Origin: JAGOSP01 sp964428075
GTDB taxonomy: Bacteria > Patescibacteriota > Minisyncoccia > Moranbacterales > UBA1568
NCBI GenBank assembly: GCA_964428075.1
Contig: CAYRWQ010000008.1
Coordinates: 1-30,575, forward strand
Direction of reading: 5' to 3'
DNA: 30,575 bases
Shown: positions 7,093 to 15,578 of the stretch, piece after piece
Numbering within the stretch: position 1 is the first letter of the stretch
Layout of the letters: the number at the start of each line of letters is the position of its first letter
Program-made: the position numbers and the translations under genes
The notes under the pieces: model-generated
Seen by the model: only the letters and a program-made list of their open reading frames with translations
Databases searched by the model: none
Told to the model about the DNA's origin: nothing

Positions 7093-7818
7093 TTATTGGA
7101 GATTAAGTTCTGCTAAGAATGCTGCTCGGGCTGGGCCTGAGATGGGACGTGACTGGCCGGGGTTCAGAGCACCGAGATATACTTGCATAATGCGTATGCG
7201 TTTGAGTGCGATGACAGTGAGGTTTATTTTTGAAAGCATGCGGCGGATCTGATGTTTTTTTCCTTCGGTCAGAATAACCGTAAGCGTGTTTTTACCAGTG
7301 ATTCGGACAGACTTGGCTTTGAGTAATTCCCCTGCTTCTAGGACGCCCTCTTCAAGATGAGGCAGCTTGGTGACATCGACGGTTTCCTGAACTGTGACCT
7401 CGTATTCCTTCTCATGAGCGAAACGTGGATGCAACAAGCGTTCGGTGATACGTCCATCGTTGGTAAGAATTATCAGACCCTCTGAGTTTTTATCGAGTCG
7501 GCCAATAGGGAATAAGTCAGATTTTTTCGTGACATCGGCAATGGAATACTCGCGTTTTCCTTGAGGAGAATGAGTGATAATGCCCCGTGGCTTGTAGTAG
7601 GCGAGATATGTATGATGGCGCGGTTGGGCATTTTTGAGTGTGACCTGATCGGTTTCTGAAACCTTCATACCGAGTAGTGCCTGGTGTCCGTTGACAAGAA
7701 TGCGTCCGGCCTCAATCAGCGCATCGGCTTCACGTCGCGTGGCTACGCCATGTCTTGCCAGGTAACGATTGAGTCGGACCGGAAAGAAGTCATTTTGTGG
7801 GGTAAGGTTTGTAGGCAT
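7093..7818 (-). CDS. RluB/RluE/RluF-family rRNA pseudouridine synthase
   Basis: A 241-residue enzyme that turns a uridine of (most likely) 23S rRNA into pseudouridine. An N-terminal S4 RNA-binding domain (RLNRYLARHGVATRREADALI, about residues 14-61) is joined to the catalytic domain with GRLDKNSEGLIILTNDG, in which Asp109 is the catalytic residue. The C-terminal QIRRMLSKINLTVIALKRIRI matches the RsuA/RluB group; within it, the RIRIMQVYLG stretch resembles RluF. The start at 7818 is chosen because AGGA lies about 8 bases upstream. The in-frame GTG at 7875 falls inside the predicted promoter region. The exact target base cannot be told from sequence. Confidence 0.9.
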   Translation of the reverse strand: MPTNLTPQNDFFPVRLNRYLARHGVATRREADALIEAGRILVNGHQALLGMKVSETDQVTLKNAQPRHHTYLAYYKPRGIITHSPQGKREYSIADVTKKSDLFPIGRLDKNSEGLIILTNDGRITERLLHPRFAHEKEYEVTVQETVDVTKLPHLEEGVLEAGELLKAKSVRITGKNTLTVILTEGKKHQIRRMLSKINLTVIALKRIRIMQVYLGALNPGQSRPISGPARAAFLAELNLQ

Positions 7819-7865
7819 ACTTTTTTCCTGTTCAGAAACAAAATGCTCCAGAAGAGCTCCAATGG

Positions 7866-7894
7866 AATATGGCACGAAATCGTATTCATGTCAA
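7866..7894 (-). promoter_or_regulatory. Promoter for the pseudouridine synthase gene
   Basis: On the minus strand a perfect -35 box TTGACA (7894-7889) and a -10-like CATATT (7871-7866) are 17 bases apart. Transcription would start near 7859, leaving about 40 bases to the ATG at 7818. Confidence 0.5.
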
Positions 7895-7908
7895 TGAGTG
7901 TGACTCAT
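7894..7908. repeat. Perfect inverted repeat beside the -35 box (possible operator)
   Basis: ATGAGT-GTG-ACTCAT is a perfect 6-3-6 palindrome that touches the -35 box of the minus-strand promoter, in the space between divergent genes. The position suits a dimeric repressor or activator, but no regulator gene is nearby. A short palindrome can also arise by chance. Confidence 0.3.
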
Positions 7909-8054
7909 AGGAGCGTCATTATTTTTTTTGGATGCTTCATTTTTGAGTTCTTTTTCTGTGTGAAACATCAGTCAACATCGAACGAGCCTGGACGAATGAG
8001 CTCCGTTTCTGATTTCACCTGGGTTCTGGCGAGCATTGACATATATCCGGAAAT

Positions 8055-9344
8055 ATGAAACAATCGGACTTTAACCATTATTTCGATATGCCGAAGTTGG
8101 CAGATCAGATTGGGATACAGACTTCGGCGAGAGGGCATAGTCAATCTATCACGACGGAGTATATGAAACAGATGTCATTGCGAGCTAGCTTGGACGCTCT
8201 TGAACTGAACACTCAGGATATTTCTGCGGAGAAACCTCAGCGAGTGAAACGTGCTCGCCAGGTTGCTTCCCCAACCACCCGTTCTTTTGATCGGACGGCA
8301 TTCGAGGAAGTACTTCTCGAGGCTTGTGAGAGGCAGGCCTCAGACATTCATTTCTCTGGTCAAGGTAAGATCGCTTTACGCATTAATGGAACACTGGAGT
8401 TTCTCCATTTTGCCCCGGCTGCTTCTCCTGTGACAGAGGAAATTATATTCAGTTTGATTTCCAGAGAGGAAGATCGTCGGAAACTTGAGAAAACGCGGGA
8501 GCTGGATTTCTCATTCTTTCATGAAAGCGGAGAGCACTATCGTTGTAATGCATATTACAAGAATGGGCATCTCTCTGTTTCCATGCGTCGTATTAATACC
8601 TTCATCCCGACACTGGATGCTATCGGTACTCCGAAAAAATTGAAGAGTTTGATTCAGGCTCGTCAAGGTCTGATTCTTATTTGTGGTCCGACTGGGCATG
8701 GAAAAACGACAACACTTGCCGCAATGATTGAGGAAATGAATCGAACCCGTTGCGATCATATTTTAACGCTCGAGGATCCGATCGAACATGTCTTTGAGAG
8801 CAAGAGCTGCATGGTTTCTCAGCGTGAATTGAACACCGATACACTCTCGTTTGAGAGTTCATTGCGTGCCGCGATGCGTCAGGATCCAGATGTCATTGTG
8901 GTGGGTGAAATTCGTGATCGCGAAACCGCTCATGCTGTGTTTAGTCTCGTCGCCACCGGCCATCTGGTTCTTTCGACTTTACACGCGACCAATGCAGCGC
9001 AGACCCTCTATCGGATATCCCGTATGTTCGGTTCAGACGAGCGAGATATGGCACTCAATCAGATGGCAGATGCCTTGTTGGGGATTTTGAATCAACGGTT
9101 GATTCGTTCGGTCGATGGAGGGCGGATTGCCATCTTTGAGATGTTGGTAGCTAACTACGCAGTCAAAAATGCCATCAGAAATGGTGATGTGGCCCAGCTA
9201 GATAATACTCTGACTATGTCTGCGAGCGAGGGTATGATGACCTTTGAGCACTCAGTCGATTCGCTGATCAGTGAGGGCAGGATAACGCGAGAAGCAGGGG
9301 CTTCGTATCTTGCACGAGTCCCATCTGTAGAATACTTCGTATAG
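8055..9344 (+). CDS. pilT: PilT-like type IV pilus retraction ATPase
   Basis: A 429-residue GspE/PilT secretion ATPase that would power pilus retraction at the inner membrane. After an unusual N-terminal extension of about 80 polar residues comes the N2 domain (ASDIHFSGQGKIALRINGTLEF). The ATPase core follows: Walker A GPTGHGKTTT (211-220), Asp box LTLEDPIEH (238-245), Walker B-like RQDPDVIVVGEIRD (275-288) and His box GHLVLSTLHATNA (302-314). The usual Ser of the Walker A (GPTGSGKST) is His here. The C-terminal domain (NQRLI, then FEMLVAN) is PilT-like. No other pilus gene lies in the window, so its partners are elsewhere. Confidence 0.92.
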   Translation: MKQSDFNHYFDMPKLADQIGIQTSARGHSQSITTEYMKQMSLRASLDALELNTQDISAEKPQRVKRARQVASPTTRSFDRTAFEEVLLEACERQASDIHFSGQGKIALRINGTLEFLHFAPAASPVTEEIIFSLISREEDRRKLEKTRELDFSFFHESGEHYRCNAYYKNGHLSVSMRRINTFIPTLDAIGTPKKLKSLIQARQGLILICGPTGHGKTTTLAAMIEEMNRTRCDHILTLEDPIEHVFESKSCMVSQRELNTDTLSFESSLRAAMRQDPDVIVVGEIRDRETAHAVFSLVATGHLVLSTLHATNAAQTLYRISRMFGSDERDMALNQMADALLGILNQRLIRSVDGGRIAIFEMLVANYAVKNAIRNGDVAQLDNTLTMSASEGMMTFEHSVDSLISEGRITREAGASYLARVPSVEYFV

Positions 9345-9360
9345 TATTGTTTTCTATCAT

Positions 9361-9388
9361 AAAACTGGTGAGACCAGTTTTATTTTTT
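9361..9388 (+). terminator. Hairpin terminator after the PilT-like gene
   Basis: AAAACTGGT (9361-9369) pairs perfectly with ACCAGTTTT (9373-9381) around GAG, followed by a T-run (TATTTTTT). It lies 17 bases after the stop. The stem may also serve the converging RND gene on the other strand. Confidence 0.85.
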
Positions 9389-9445
9389 CCGTTTACATGC
9401 AATGTATCAGGTACTAGATCATTGGAGCGGAGTGTCAGCCTCTGG

Positions 9446-12400
9446 TTATTTCTGAAACCAGCTTTTGTAGATGACGGGGATAAAGAAGAGTTTGGCGATA
9501 CCGGAGAAGGTGAGTCCGGCGATGATAGCACCTCCCAGGCCTTGCCAGATCGGATCAGCGAGAGTGATCGGGATCAGTCCGATAATGGTTGTGAGAGCGG
9601 TTAGGAGAATTGGCTCGAGACGACTCGCCGCTCCTGAAGCGATAGCTTCATCGAGATCCGACATCTGTTCCATATTTTTGTTGATCTTGTCTACCATGAT
9701 GATGGAGTTGTTCACTACGATTCCGAAAAGTGCCAGCACGCCGATGAGTGACGGAAAGGAGAGTGGGATACCGAAGAGCGCGAAGATGATGAATACACCT
9801 GAGACTGCGAGTGGGATGACGAGGAGTACGATGATCGCTTTGCGGAATGAGTTGAATTGCATCACCATGGTGGCAAAGATGAGTGCGGCAGAAAGGAGCA
9901 TAGCGAGGAGGATCGAGCGAACGGATTTGGTATTTTCTTCATTTACCCCTCCGGTTTGAAAGGCGTATCCGTCGGGAAATGATACGTTGTTTCGAGCGAA
10001 TGTTTCCAATTTCTTGCTCTCGGTTGATACACTAGATCCGGGTGCGACATCGGCAGTGACTGAGATGACTCTTTTGCCATCCTCCCGGTCGATGCTGGCC
10101 GGATTTTCCTTAAGGATGAACTGTCCGAGGTTCCGTATCGGAACAGTACCGTTTGTTCCATTTACGAAGATCCGATCAGGATCGGAGATGGAGGCACCCC
10201 GCATGTCATCCGTGAGAGTGATAGTGACATCCATTTTTTTGTCTTCAAAACGCGCATCGTTTTTGGCGGTAAATCCGTTGCCAAGTGTGCGCAGTGCGAG
10301 AGCCAATGCATCGGTTGAAACACCAAAGTGAGCGAGCGCATCCGTTTCGGGAACAAAGACCATTTTTCCTTTGACTGAGAGGGAAGAAGAGATATTCGTT
10401 ACGGATGCTGTTTCATCGAGATGGGTTCTGATTGTTCTAGCGATGGTGTCGAGTGTCGCGAGATCTGGTCCGAGTAGCTTGAGTGTGATATCGCTTCCGG
10501 CAGGCGGTCCTCCAGAAATTTGGGTAGCGGAAATCTCACCCATATCGGCAGATGCGTAATCGCGATTCAGCCGTTCGACGAGGGCGCCAGAGGTTTCATC
10601 ACGTTCTTTTTTGTCTGGAAGGATCAGGGTGAAGAGTATTTCGTTGACATCGGGACTTGAGGGGCTATTGTCGGTTGGCGGTTTAGCGCCGATTTCTGCG
10701 ACTACGAAACGAGCGAGTGTTTCATGTCGGATTTTCTCGGCAAAATCGATGGTTTGCAGTCGGCTTTTTTCGAGAGAGGTTCCGACTGGGAGTTTAAGAC
10801 GGATATAGACTATTGATTGATCATCTTCTGGGAAGAATTCATTGACGACATATCCGGTTGGAACCAGTGCATAAGAAAAGAGCGAGAAGATGATGAGCAT
10901 GGCGAATGTGCGTCGTCGCAGGTTTTTCGAAACAAGAATATTTTTGATGAACATGTGATAGCGGGTAGCTATTCGATCGAGGTTGAGACGCGAATGGAAT
11001 CTCGTGATTCGCGCAATTCCTGCAGTGACGACTGGTAGTGTCTTGAGACGACGTAAGACCACTGGCAAAGTAAATGTGATAATCAGGAGCGAAGCGAGAC
11101 TAGCGAGGAACAGAGGCGAGAAAAATACACTGCCATTGGTGACAAAAAAGAGAATCATGATGCCAATGATAGCCATCAGTATTTTTTCGAGTATTTTGAC
11201 ACGGAGCGGAATGTTCCCGGCGAGGAGCGCGGCCATGAATGGGAGAATGATGAAGAGCGCGATGATGGCTGAGAGAGCGAGGGCGGTTGAAACAACTATA
11301 GGAATCGGCTTGATGAATTCTCCAATGATGCCGGAGGCAAGGAGGAGTGGTAGAAAAGCCCAAATGGTGGTTATAGTCGTCGTGAGGATGACAATTCGAT
11401 AGTCAGCGAATACATGGAGCGCATTTTGCATTGGGTCTTCGTCGGCGTATATTCGACGTCGGCTCGCGACAGCTGAGACGATGACGATGGTATTATCCAC
11501 CAGAATACCGAGTGCGAGCAGGAGTGAAAACAGCGAGATGAAATTGATAGAAAGACCGCTCATTTGCATGACGAGGAAAGTGCCAAGAAACGTAATTGGA
11601 ATGGCGAGAGCGGCGATAATAGACTGGCGGAATCCGAAGAAGATGAGTAGTACCAGAAAAACTAACAAAAAGGTCATGAGGAAATCGTTGAAGAGTTGAT
11701 CAAAACTTTTACTGATCTCCTGCCCGCCGTCGAAAAGCGCGGTGACCGTGATGTGGCCTCCCTCGCGTTCAGAGAGATATTGAGAGGTCGCGAGTATGGA
11801 ATCGACGGTCGTTCTCGTATCAGCCGCATCGCTTTTGAAGGCTGAGAGCAGTATCGTAGGAACTGGTGATGTATTGTGGTCAGCAAAGAATGCTTCAGTA
11901 CTTCCGAGGGGCGCTCGTTCTGTGATCTTCGCAACCGATCCGAGGGGCATGATAGTGTCCCCGAAAGAGATGGGGAGCGACCGGAGGTCCTCAATCGAAT
12001 CGGCGAGTTTTTCGATACCGAGAGTATACTTGGTATTTTCGGTTTGGAGTGATCCAGATGGATGATTGTTGAGTGCACTTTCGATATTTGATCCGAGTCC
12101 GGGAATGGAGAGGTGATAGGTATCGACGAACTCTGGCGTTAACGCGATGTGTGTAATGGCGCTATTCCGATACCCAAGGTTTACTCGTTCGACTCCGGGC
12201 AAATCTTTGATCGTTTCTTTGAGGGTGTCAGCGAAGTGTTCGAGAGAGGCCTGCTCGCCGTTTCGACTGGTGACCGCCAGAATGAGCGAAGGCTGATTTT
12301 GAAAATCAAGAACCTGAATATTTGGTTTTTCGGCATTTTTAGGAAGAGCGGTTACGCTCTCAAGAGCGGTTTGAACATTGCTTTTCGCTTGGTCGGGATC

Positions 12401-12736
12401 GGTTCCTGATGTGAACTCGAGTGTTATGTGAGAGACGTTTTCTTGGGAAGTGGAGGTCGTCTTGGTGACATCGGACAGATTCTCGAGCGCATCTTCGAGG
12501 GGAATAGTGACGAGTTGTTCCATATCTTCCGGATCAGTTCCCGGAAGAACAGTCGTGATGAAAACGATCGGAATTTGAATATTCGGATTGAGTTCCTTAG
12601 TAAGATTGAAATAACTCGCGGACCCGGCTCCGAACAGAATGAGCGTGATGAGAAAAACGACCCGGATACGTGAAAAGTAACGGGCGATTCCGTCTTGAGG
12701 AGAGGATGGTGAGATGGATGTCGGAGATGAAGACAT
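9446..12736 (-). CDS. RND-family efflux permease (AcrB/SwrC-like)
   Basis: A 1096-residue proton-driven exporter of the ACR_tran family. TM1 (FLITLILFGAGSASYFNL) is followed by LNPNIQIPIVFITTVLPGTDPEDME, the typical first pore segment, and by a duplicated layout of large outer loops and membrane bundles. TM4 carries GILVDN with Asp about 414, the proton-relay position; the partner motif late in the protein is FGIVVNNSIIMVDKI. Two extra hydrophobic segments appear between the halves (about residues 520-561). The start at 12736 (MSSSPTSISPSS) is chosen because the longer frame would overlap the upstream gene by 95 bases; the gap is then 16 bases. It forms an operon with the membrane-fusion gene. 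No TolC-type gene is present. The substrate is unknown. Confidence 0.9.
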   Translation of the reverse strand: MSSSPTSISPSSPQDGIARYFSRIRVVFLITLILFGAGSASYFNLTKELNPNIQIPIVFITTVLPGTDPEDMEQLVTIPLEDALENLSDVTKTTSTSQENVSHITLEFTSGTDPDQAKSNVQTALESVTALPKNAEKPNIQVLDFQNQPSLILAVTSRNGEQASLEHFADTLKETIKDLPGVERVNLGYRNSAITHIALTPEFVDTYHLSIPGLGSNIESALNNHPSGSLQTENTKYTLGIEKLADSIEDLRSLPISFGDTIMPLGSVAKITERAPLGSTEAFFADHNTSPVPTILLSAFKSDAADTRTTVDSILATSQYLSEREGGHITVTALFDGGQEISKSFDQLFNDFLMTFLLVFLVLLIFFGFRQSIIAALAIPITFLGTFLVMQMSGLSINFISLFSLLLALGILVDNTIVIVSAVASRRRIYADEDPMQNALHVFADYRIVILTTTITTIWAFLPLLLASGIIGEFIKPIPIVVSTALALSAIIALFIILPFMAALLAGNIPLRVKILEKILMAIIGIMILFFVTNGSVFFSPLFLASLASLLIITFTLPVVLRRLKTLPVVTAGIARITRFHSRLNLDRIATRYHMFIKNILVSKNLRRRTFAMLIIFSLFSYALVPTGYVVNEFFPEDDQSIVYIRLKLPVGTSLEKSRLQTIDFAEKIRHETLARFVVAEIGAKPPTDNSPSSPDVNEILFTLILPDKKERDETSGALVERLNRDYASADMGEISATQISGGPPAGSDITLKLLGPDLATLDTIARTIRTHLDETASVTNISSSLSVKGKMVFVPETDALAHFGVSTDALALALRTLGNGFTAKNDARFEDKKMDVTITLTDDMRGASISDPDRIFVNGTNGTVPIRNLGQFILKENPASIDREDGKRVISVTADVAPGSSVSTESKKLETFARNNVSFPDGYAFQTGGVNEENTKSVRSILLAMLLSAALIFATMVMQFNSFRKAIIVLLVIPLAVSGVFIIFALFGIPLSFPSLIGVLALFGIVVNNSIIMVDKINKNMEQMSDLDEAIASGAASRLEPILLTALTTIIGLIPITLADPIWQGLGGAIIAGLTFSGIAKLFFIPVIYKSWFQK

Positions 12737-12752
12737 AGCGGATACGAGACAA

Positions 12753-13904
12753 TTAGTTGGCAAACGTGATGGTTTCTCCAGCGACCAGTGTCCGGTTGAT
12801 GAGAACCGAGGTGTCAGTCGGGAGGGTTTCATCAAGGATGGCGGCATTACTAAAAATTTCCTTTACTACAACGGTCTTCTCGTAGGCTTTGCCGTCGTTC
12901 TCGATAAAGATCGATGCATGATCGGTATGAATAAACAAAGCATCAAGGGGCACGAGTGTATGCCCATCAGTATCCTTACTGCGGAGTGGCAGAGAAATGG
13001 CGACACGGGTATTGTCCGCTACTGCAGTTGCCTGATCTTGAGAGAGAAAGTATCGGATATGGAACAGACCGTTCTGAGTCTCATGTGTTGAGAAGAACGA
13101 AGGAATGACTTTCAGTGATGTTGCTTCTGTGTCAAAGATGAGATGGGAGGGGAGTGTCATGTCGAAAGCACGAGCCAGCATGGGATCGATGAACGTATCA
13201 AGTGTCGTGGCACCTTTTTCGGTACGGAGCATCGCAAGTAGGGTTCCCGGTGTGACGAAATCACCGGTTTGTACGGCGAGGTATTCGATAGTTCCCGAAA
13301 CGGTGCTGCGTGGTTCCCAAACAGCAGCGCTGGCACGCGCAATATCAACCCCGATTTCTCCGGTTGAGAGGGATTCATTGAGCGTGGCTCGTTGTCGTTT
13401 GAGTTGCTTGAGCGCAATCTCTGTTTCGGTGTCGCTTGCAGAGCTATCGTTCCTGGCCTTTTTCTTTTCAAGTGTCAGGATTTTTCGGTCGAGTTTGGTC
13501 ATGTCAAGTGTGAAACGCTGGTTTCTTTCCGCGAGCGTTGTTTCAAGTGTAGCGCGGTTTGTCCCGTAGTCTGCACTGAGGCGGAGGAGCGGAACCCCGG
13601 CACTGATTCGACTGCCTGGACGTACAGAGACACTCTCCACGGTTCCAGAGGTGAGAGCAACGATTGGTTGCAGCGTTTCTTTTTTTACCAGAGCTGACGC
13701 GGTGGCAGTGATGGTGTTGGTACCTACCACAAAGCGCTCGACGACCTTAGCTTCTTCTGTCGCGGTATCGATTTCTTTTTCCGGTTGACGATATATCCCC
13801 GCGATGACGATTATAGCAAAGAGGAATGCGAGAGCTGAAAAGAACAGTACAAAAGGCGAGCGATCGAAGAGTGCTCGCACTCGGGTTAAGAGAGAGGTCA
13901 GCAT
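12753..13904 (-). CDS. Membrane-fusion (HlyD/AcrA-type) subunit of the RND pump
   Basis: A 383-residue periplasmic-adaptor-like protein. One N-terminal membrane anchor (about residues 17-38, PFVLFFSALAFLFAIIVIAG) is followed by a biotinyl-lipoyl half (TSGTVESVSVRPGSRISAGVPLL), a helical hairpin of about 90 residues rich in Lys, Glu and Thr, the second lipoyl half (VSGTIEYLAVQTGDFVTPGTLLA) and beta domains ending in VAGETITFAN. It is the first gene of the pair; the permease follows 16 bases later. A TTTAAT box on the minus strand (13933-13928) could be its -10, but the -35 is poor. In a cell without an outer membrane such adaptors would face the wall. Confidence 0.88.
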   Translation of the reverse strand: MLTSLLTRVRALFDRSPFVLFFSALAFLFAIIVIAGIYRQPEKEIDTATEEAKVVERFVVGTNTITATASALVKKETLQPIVALTSGTVESVSVRPGSRISAGVPLLRLSADYGTNRATLETTLAERNQRFTLDMTKLDRKILTLEKKKARNDSSASDTETEIALKQLKRQRATLNESLSTGEIGVDIARASAAVWEPRSTVSGTIEYLAVQTGDFVTPGTLLAMLRTEKGATTLDTFIDPMLARAFDMTLPSHLIFDTEATSLKVIPSFFSTHETQNGLFHIRYFLSQDQATAVADNTRVAISLPLRSKDTDGHTLVPLDALFIHTDHASIFIENDGKAYEKTVVVKEIFSNAAILDETLPTDTSVLINRTLVAGETITFAN

Positions 13905-14081
13905 AGTGGTGTTCGCTTAAAGAATTCATTAAATGGTGGCATAAAATACGCAATAAGTCAATATTCTTTATGTTGGGTTGAGATATATATTTTCACACTG
14001 TTTGGATGGGGATAGCGCGATCCTCTCGTTGAGATACACCCCTGTTTTCCCTGTCCCTGTATCTTTCTTGTTTTTATTTGC

Positions 14082-14087
14082 TATAAT
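14082..14087 (+). promoter_or_regulatory. -10 box of the serine protease gene
   Basis: A perfect TATAAT lies 32 bases before the chosen ATG, with no clear -35 box. A start near 14094 gives a leader of about 26 bases without a Shine-Dalgarno site. The rest of the 215-base divergent gap (13905-14119) is AT-rich and shows no gene. Confidence 0.5.
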
Positions 14088-14119
14088 CGAAAATAGTGCA
14101 GAAAACCAATATATATTTC

Positions 14120-15562
14120 ATGTCTCGTTTTTTTCTTTTTCTCCTTGTGTTTGGTGTTTCCGGAATGCCGTTTTCGGTTCGTGCAGCCGCTCCGTATACA
14201 CCCCCGGAATTGGCGCATATCACCAAGCCATCGGTGGCGCGTATTGTGACACATACGTTCGGAAAGGCAGAGATTACTCCGGTGGTTATAGATATCAAGC
14301 GCGGTCTCATCGCAGTGCCTGATATGGTTGGTGGGGTTGGGATGGTAGAAGTGGACGAGCATATTTCTGGAAGCGGAGTCATCGTTCATCCTGATGGATA
14401 TATCGCGACCAATGCCCATCTCGTTTCACAAACTACTATTAAACAGCGCATGGCGGCTGAATCAGCTCTTGCGGCTTTTTATCAAAATGCGCTTTTTTTG
14501 AGTGAAACAGAGACACAGGCATTTTTGGAATCAGATGAAGCCGAGAGTTTCATGAGACGCGTGGTTCAGACGGTGATTGACAATAGTCGTTTTGAACTCC
14601 ATACCGATGTATTCGTGCTGAATCCGCGATCGGACAAGGAGAAAGTGGTGGATTTGGTGCAGGAGGCTTTTCCGGCCACCGTGGAGAGTCTTGATGAAAA
14701 TTTCTTGGAGAACGATCGAGATGTCGCCTTGATCAAGATCGATCTTGATCACCTGCCGGCTCTTCCGATTACCTCCAGTGAGACATTATCTGTTGGGAGC
14801 ACCGCTTATATTTTTGGTTTTCCGGGGACTGCTGAGTTGAATACCAGGAGTCCGCTTGAGGCGACTTTCACTCAGGGGGTGGTGAGTGCTATTAAAGCGG
14901 CGGCTCAGAAGGATTTTCCTATCTATCAAACTGATGCGAAAGTTTCTCAAGGATCGAGTGGAGGACCGCTTTTCAATGATCACGGAGAGGTGGTCGGTTT
15001 GATTACGTTTCAGACTGGGGAGTTAGAGCGCGCATCGGGAGATGGTTTTGCGTTTGCACTCCCGACCTCGCTCATTGTGGATGAGGCAACGAAAATCGGT
15101 CTGACCCTTAATCACCATGAAATTTTTACAGCTTTTACGCGAGGGATCGACGCCGTGCATGAAAAGCATTGTCAGACGGCGGATGGATTCTTTCGAGAGA
15201 CTGAGGCAGCGAATGATTTTTTTTCTTTGGAGAAATACGTAGCGTCATACCGGGCACGTTGTCTCGTGTTGCAGTCAAATGGTCAAGCACTGGATACGCG
15301 CTGGGAAACATTACGGAATCAGGTTGGAGGGCTTGGAGTTCCGACACTCTCCCTGTTCGGAGTGGCGTTATTCATTTTGGTATTGTTCGGCGTGGCACTG
15401 TTCTGGCTGATTCGACAAGTTAAACATGAAGAAGCGGAAATCACGGTTCTTATGCGACGTGTCAAGGAAGATGAACGACGATTTCTTGAAAGGAAATATG
15501 GGAGTGAGCGTATTGATATTCGACTGACGGGTACGTCGAATAAGAGGCAAGACGTTTCCTGA
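14120..15562 (+). CDS. Membrane-anchored trypsin-like serine protease without PDZ domain
   Basis: A 480-residue S1-family (HtrA-like) protease. A signal peptide or anchor (SRFFLFLLVFGVSGMPFSVRA) leads into the protease domain. The triad is His100 (IATNAHLVS), Asp201 (NDRDVALIKID) and Ser280 (QGSSGGPLF). A helical insert of about 90 residues separates His and Asp, much longer than in DegP. After the fold comes a region with Cys351 and Cys381, a membrane helix (about 410-432) and a charged helical tail that should be cytoplasmic. No PDZ domain is seen. The ATG at 14120 is preferred to the GTG at 14096 because it gives a proper signal peptide. The P-type ATPase starts 16 bases later. The substrate is unknown. 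Confidence 0.88.
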   Translation: MSRFFLFLLVFGVSGMPFSVRAAAPYTPPELAHITKPSVARIVTHTFGKAEITPVVIDIKRGLIAVPDMVGGVGMVEVDEHISGSGVIVHPDGYIATNAHLVSQTTIKQRMAAESALAAFYQNALFLSETETQAFLESDEAESFMRRVVQTVIDNSRFELHTDVFVLNPRSDKEKVVDLVQEAFPATVESLDENFLENDRDVALIKIDLDHLPALPITSSETLSVGSTAYIFGFPGTAELNTRSPLEATFTQGVVSAIKAAAQKDFPIYQTDAKVSQGSSGGPLFNDHGEVVGLITFQTGELERASGDGFAFALPTSLIVDEATKIGLTLNHHEIFTAFTRGIDAVHEKHCQTADGFFRETEAANDFFSLEKYVASYRARCLVLQSNGQALDTRWETLRNQVGGLGVPTLSLFGVALFILVLFGVALFWLIRQVKHEEAEITVLMRRVKEDERRFLERKYGSERIDIRLTGTSNKRQDVS

Positions 15563-15578
15563 TAATCGAAAATGGTAT

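Noticed and set aside
9987..11402. Plus-strand frames of up to 139 codons within the RND gene
   Set aside because: They are antisense shadows of the strongly conserved minus-strand permease.
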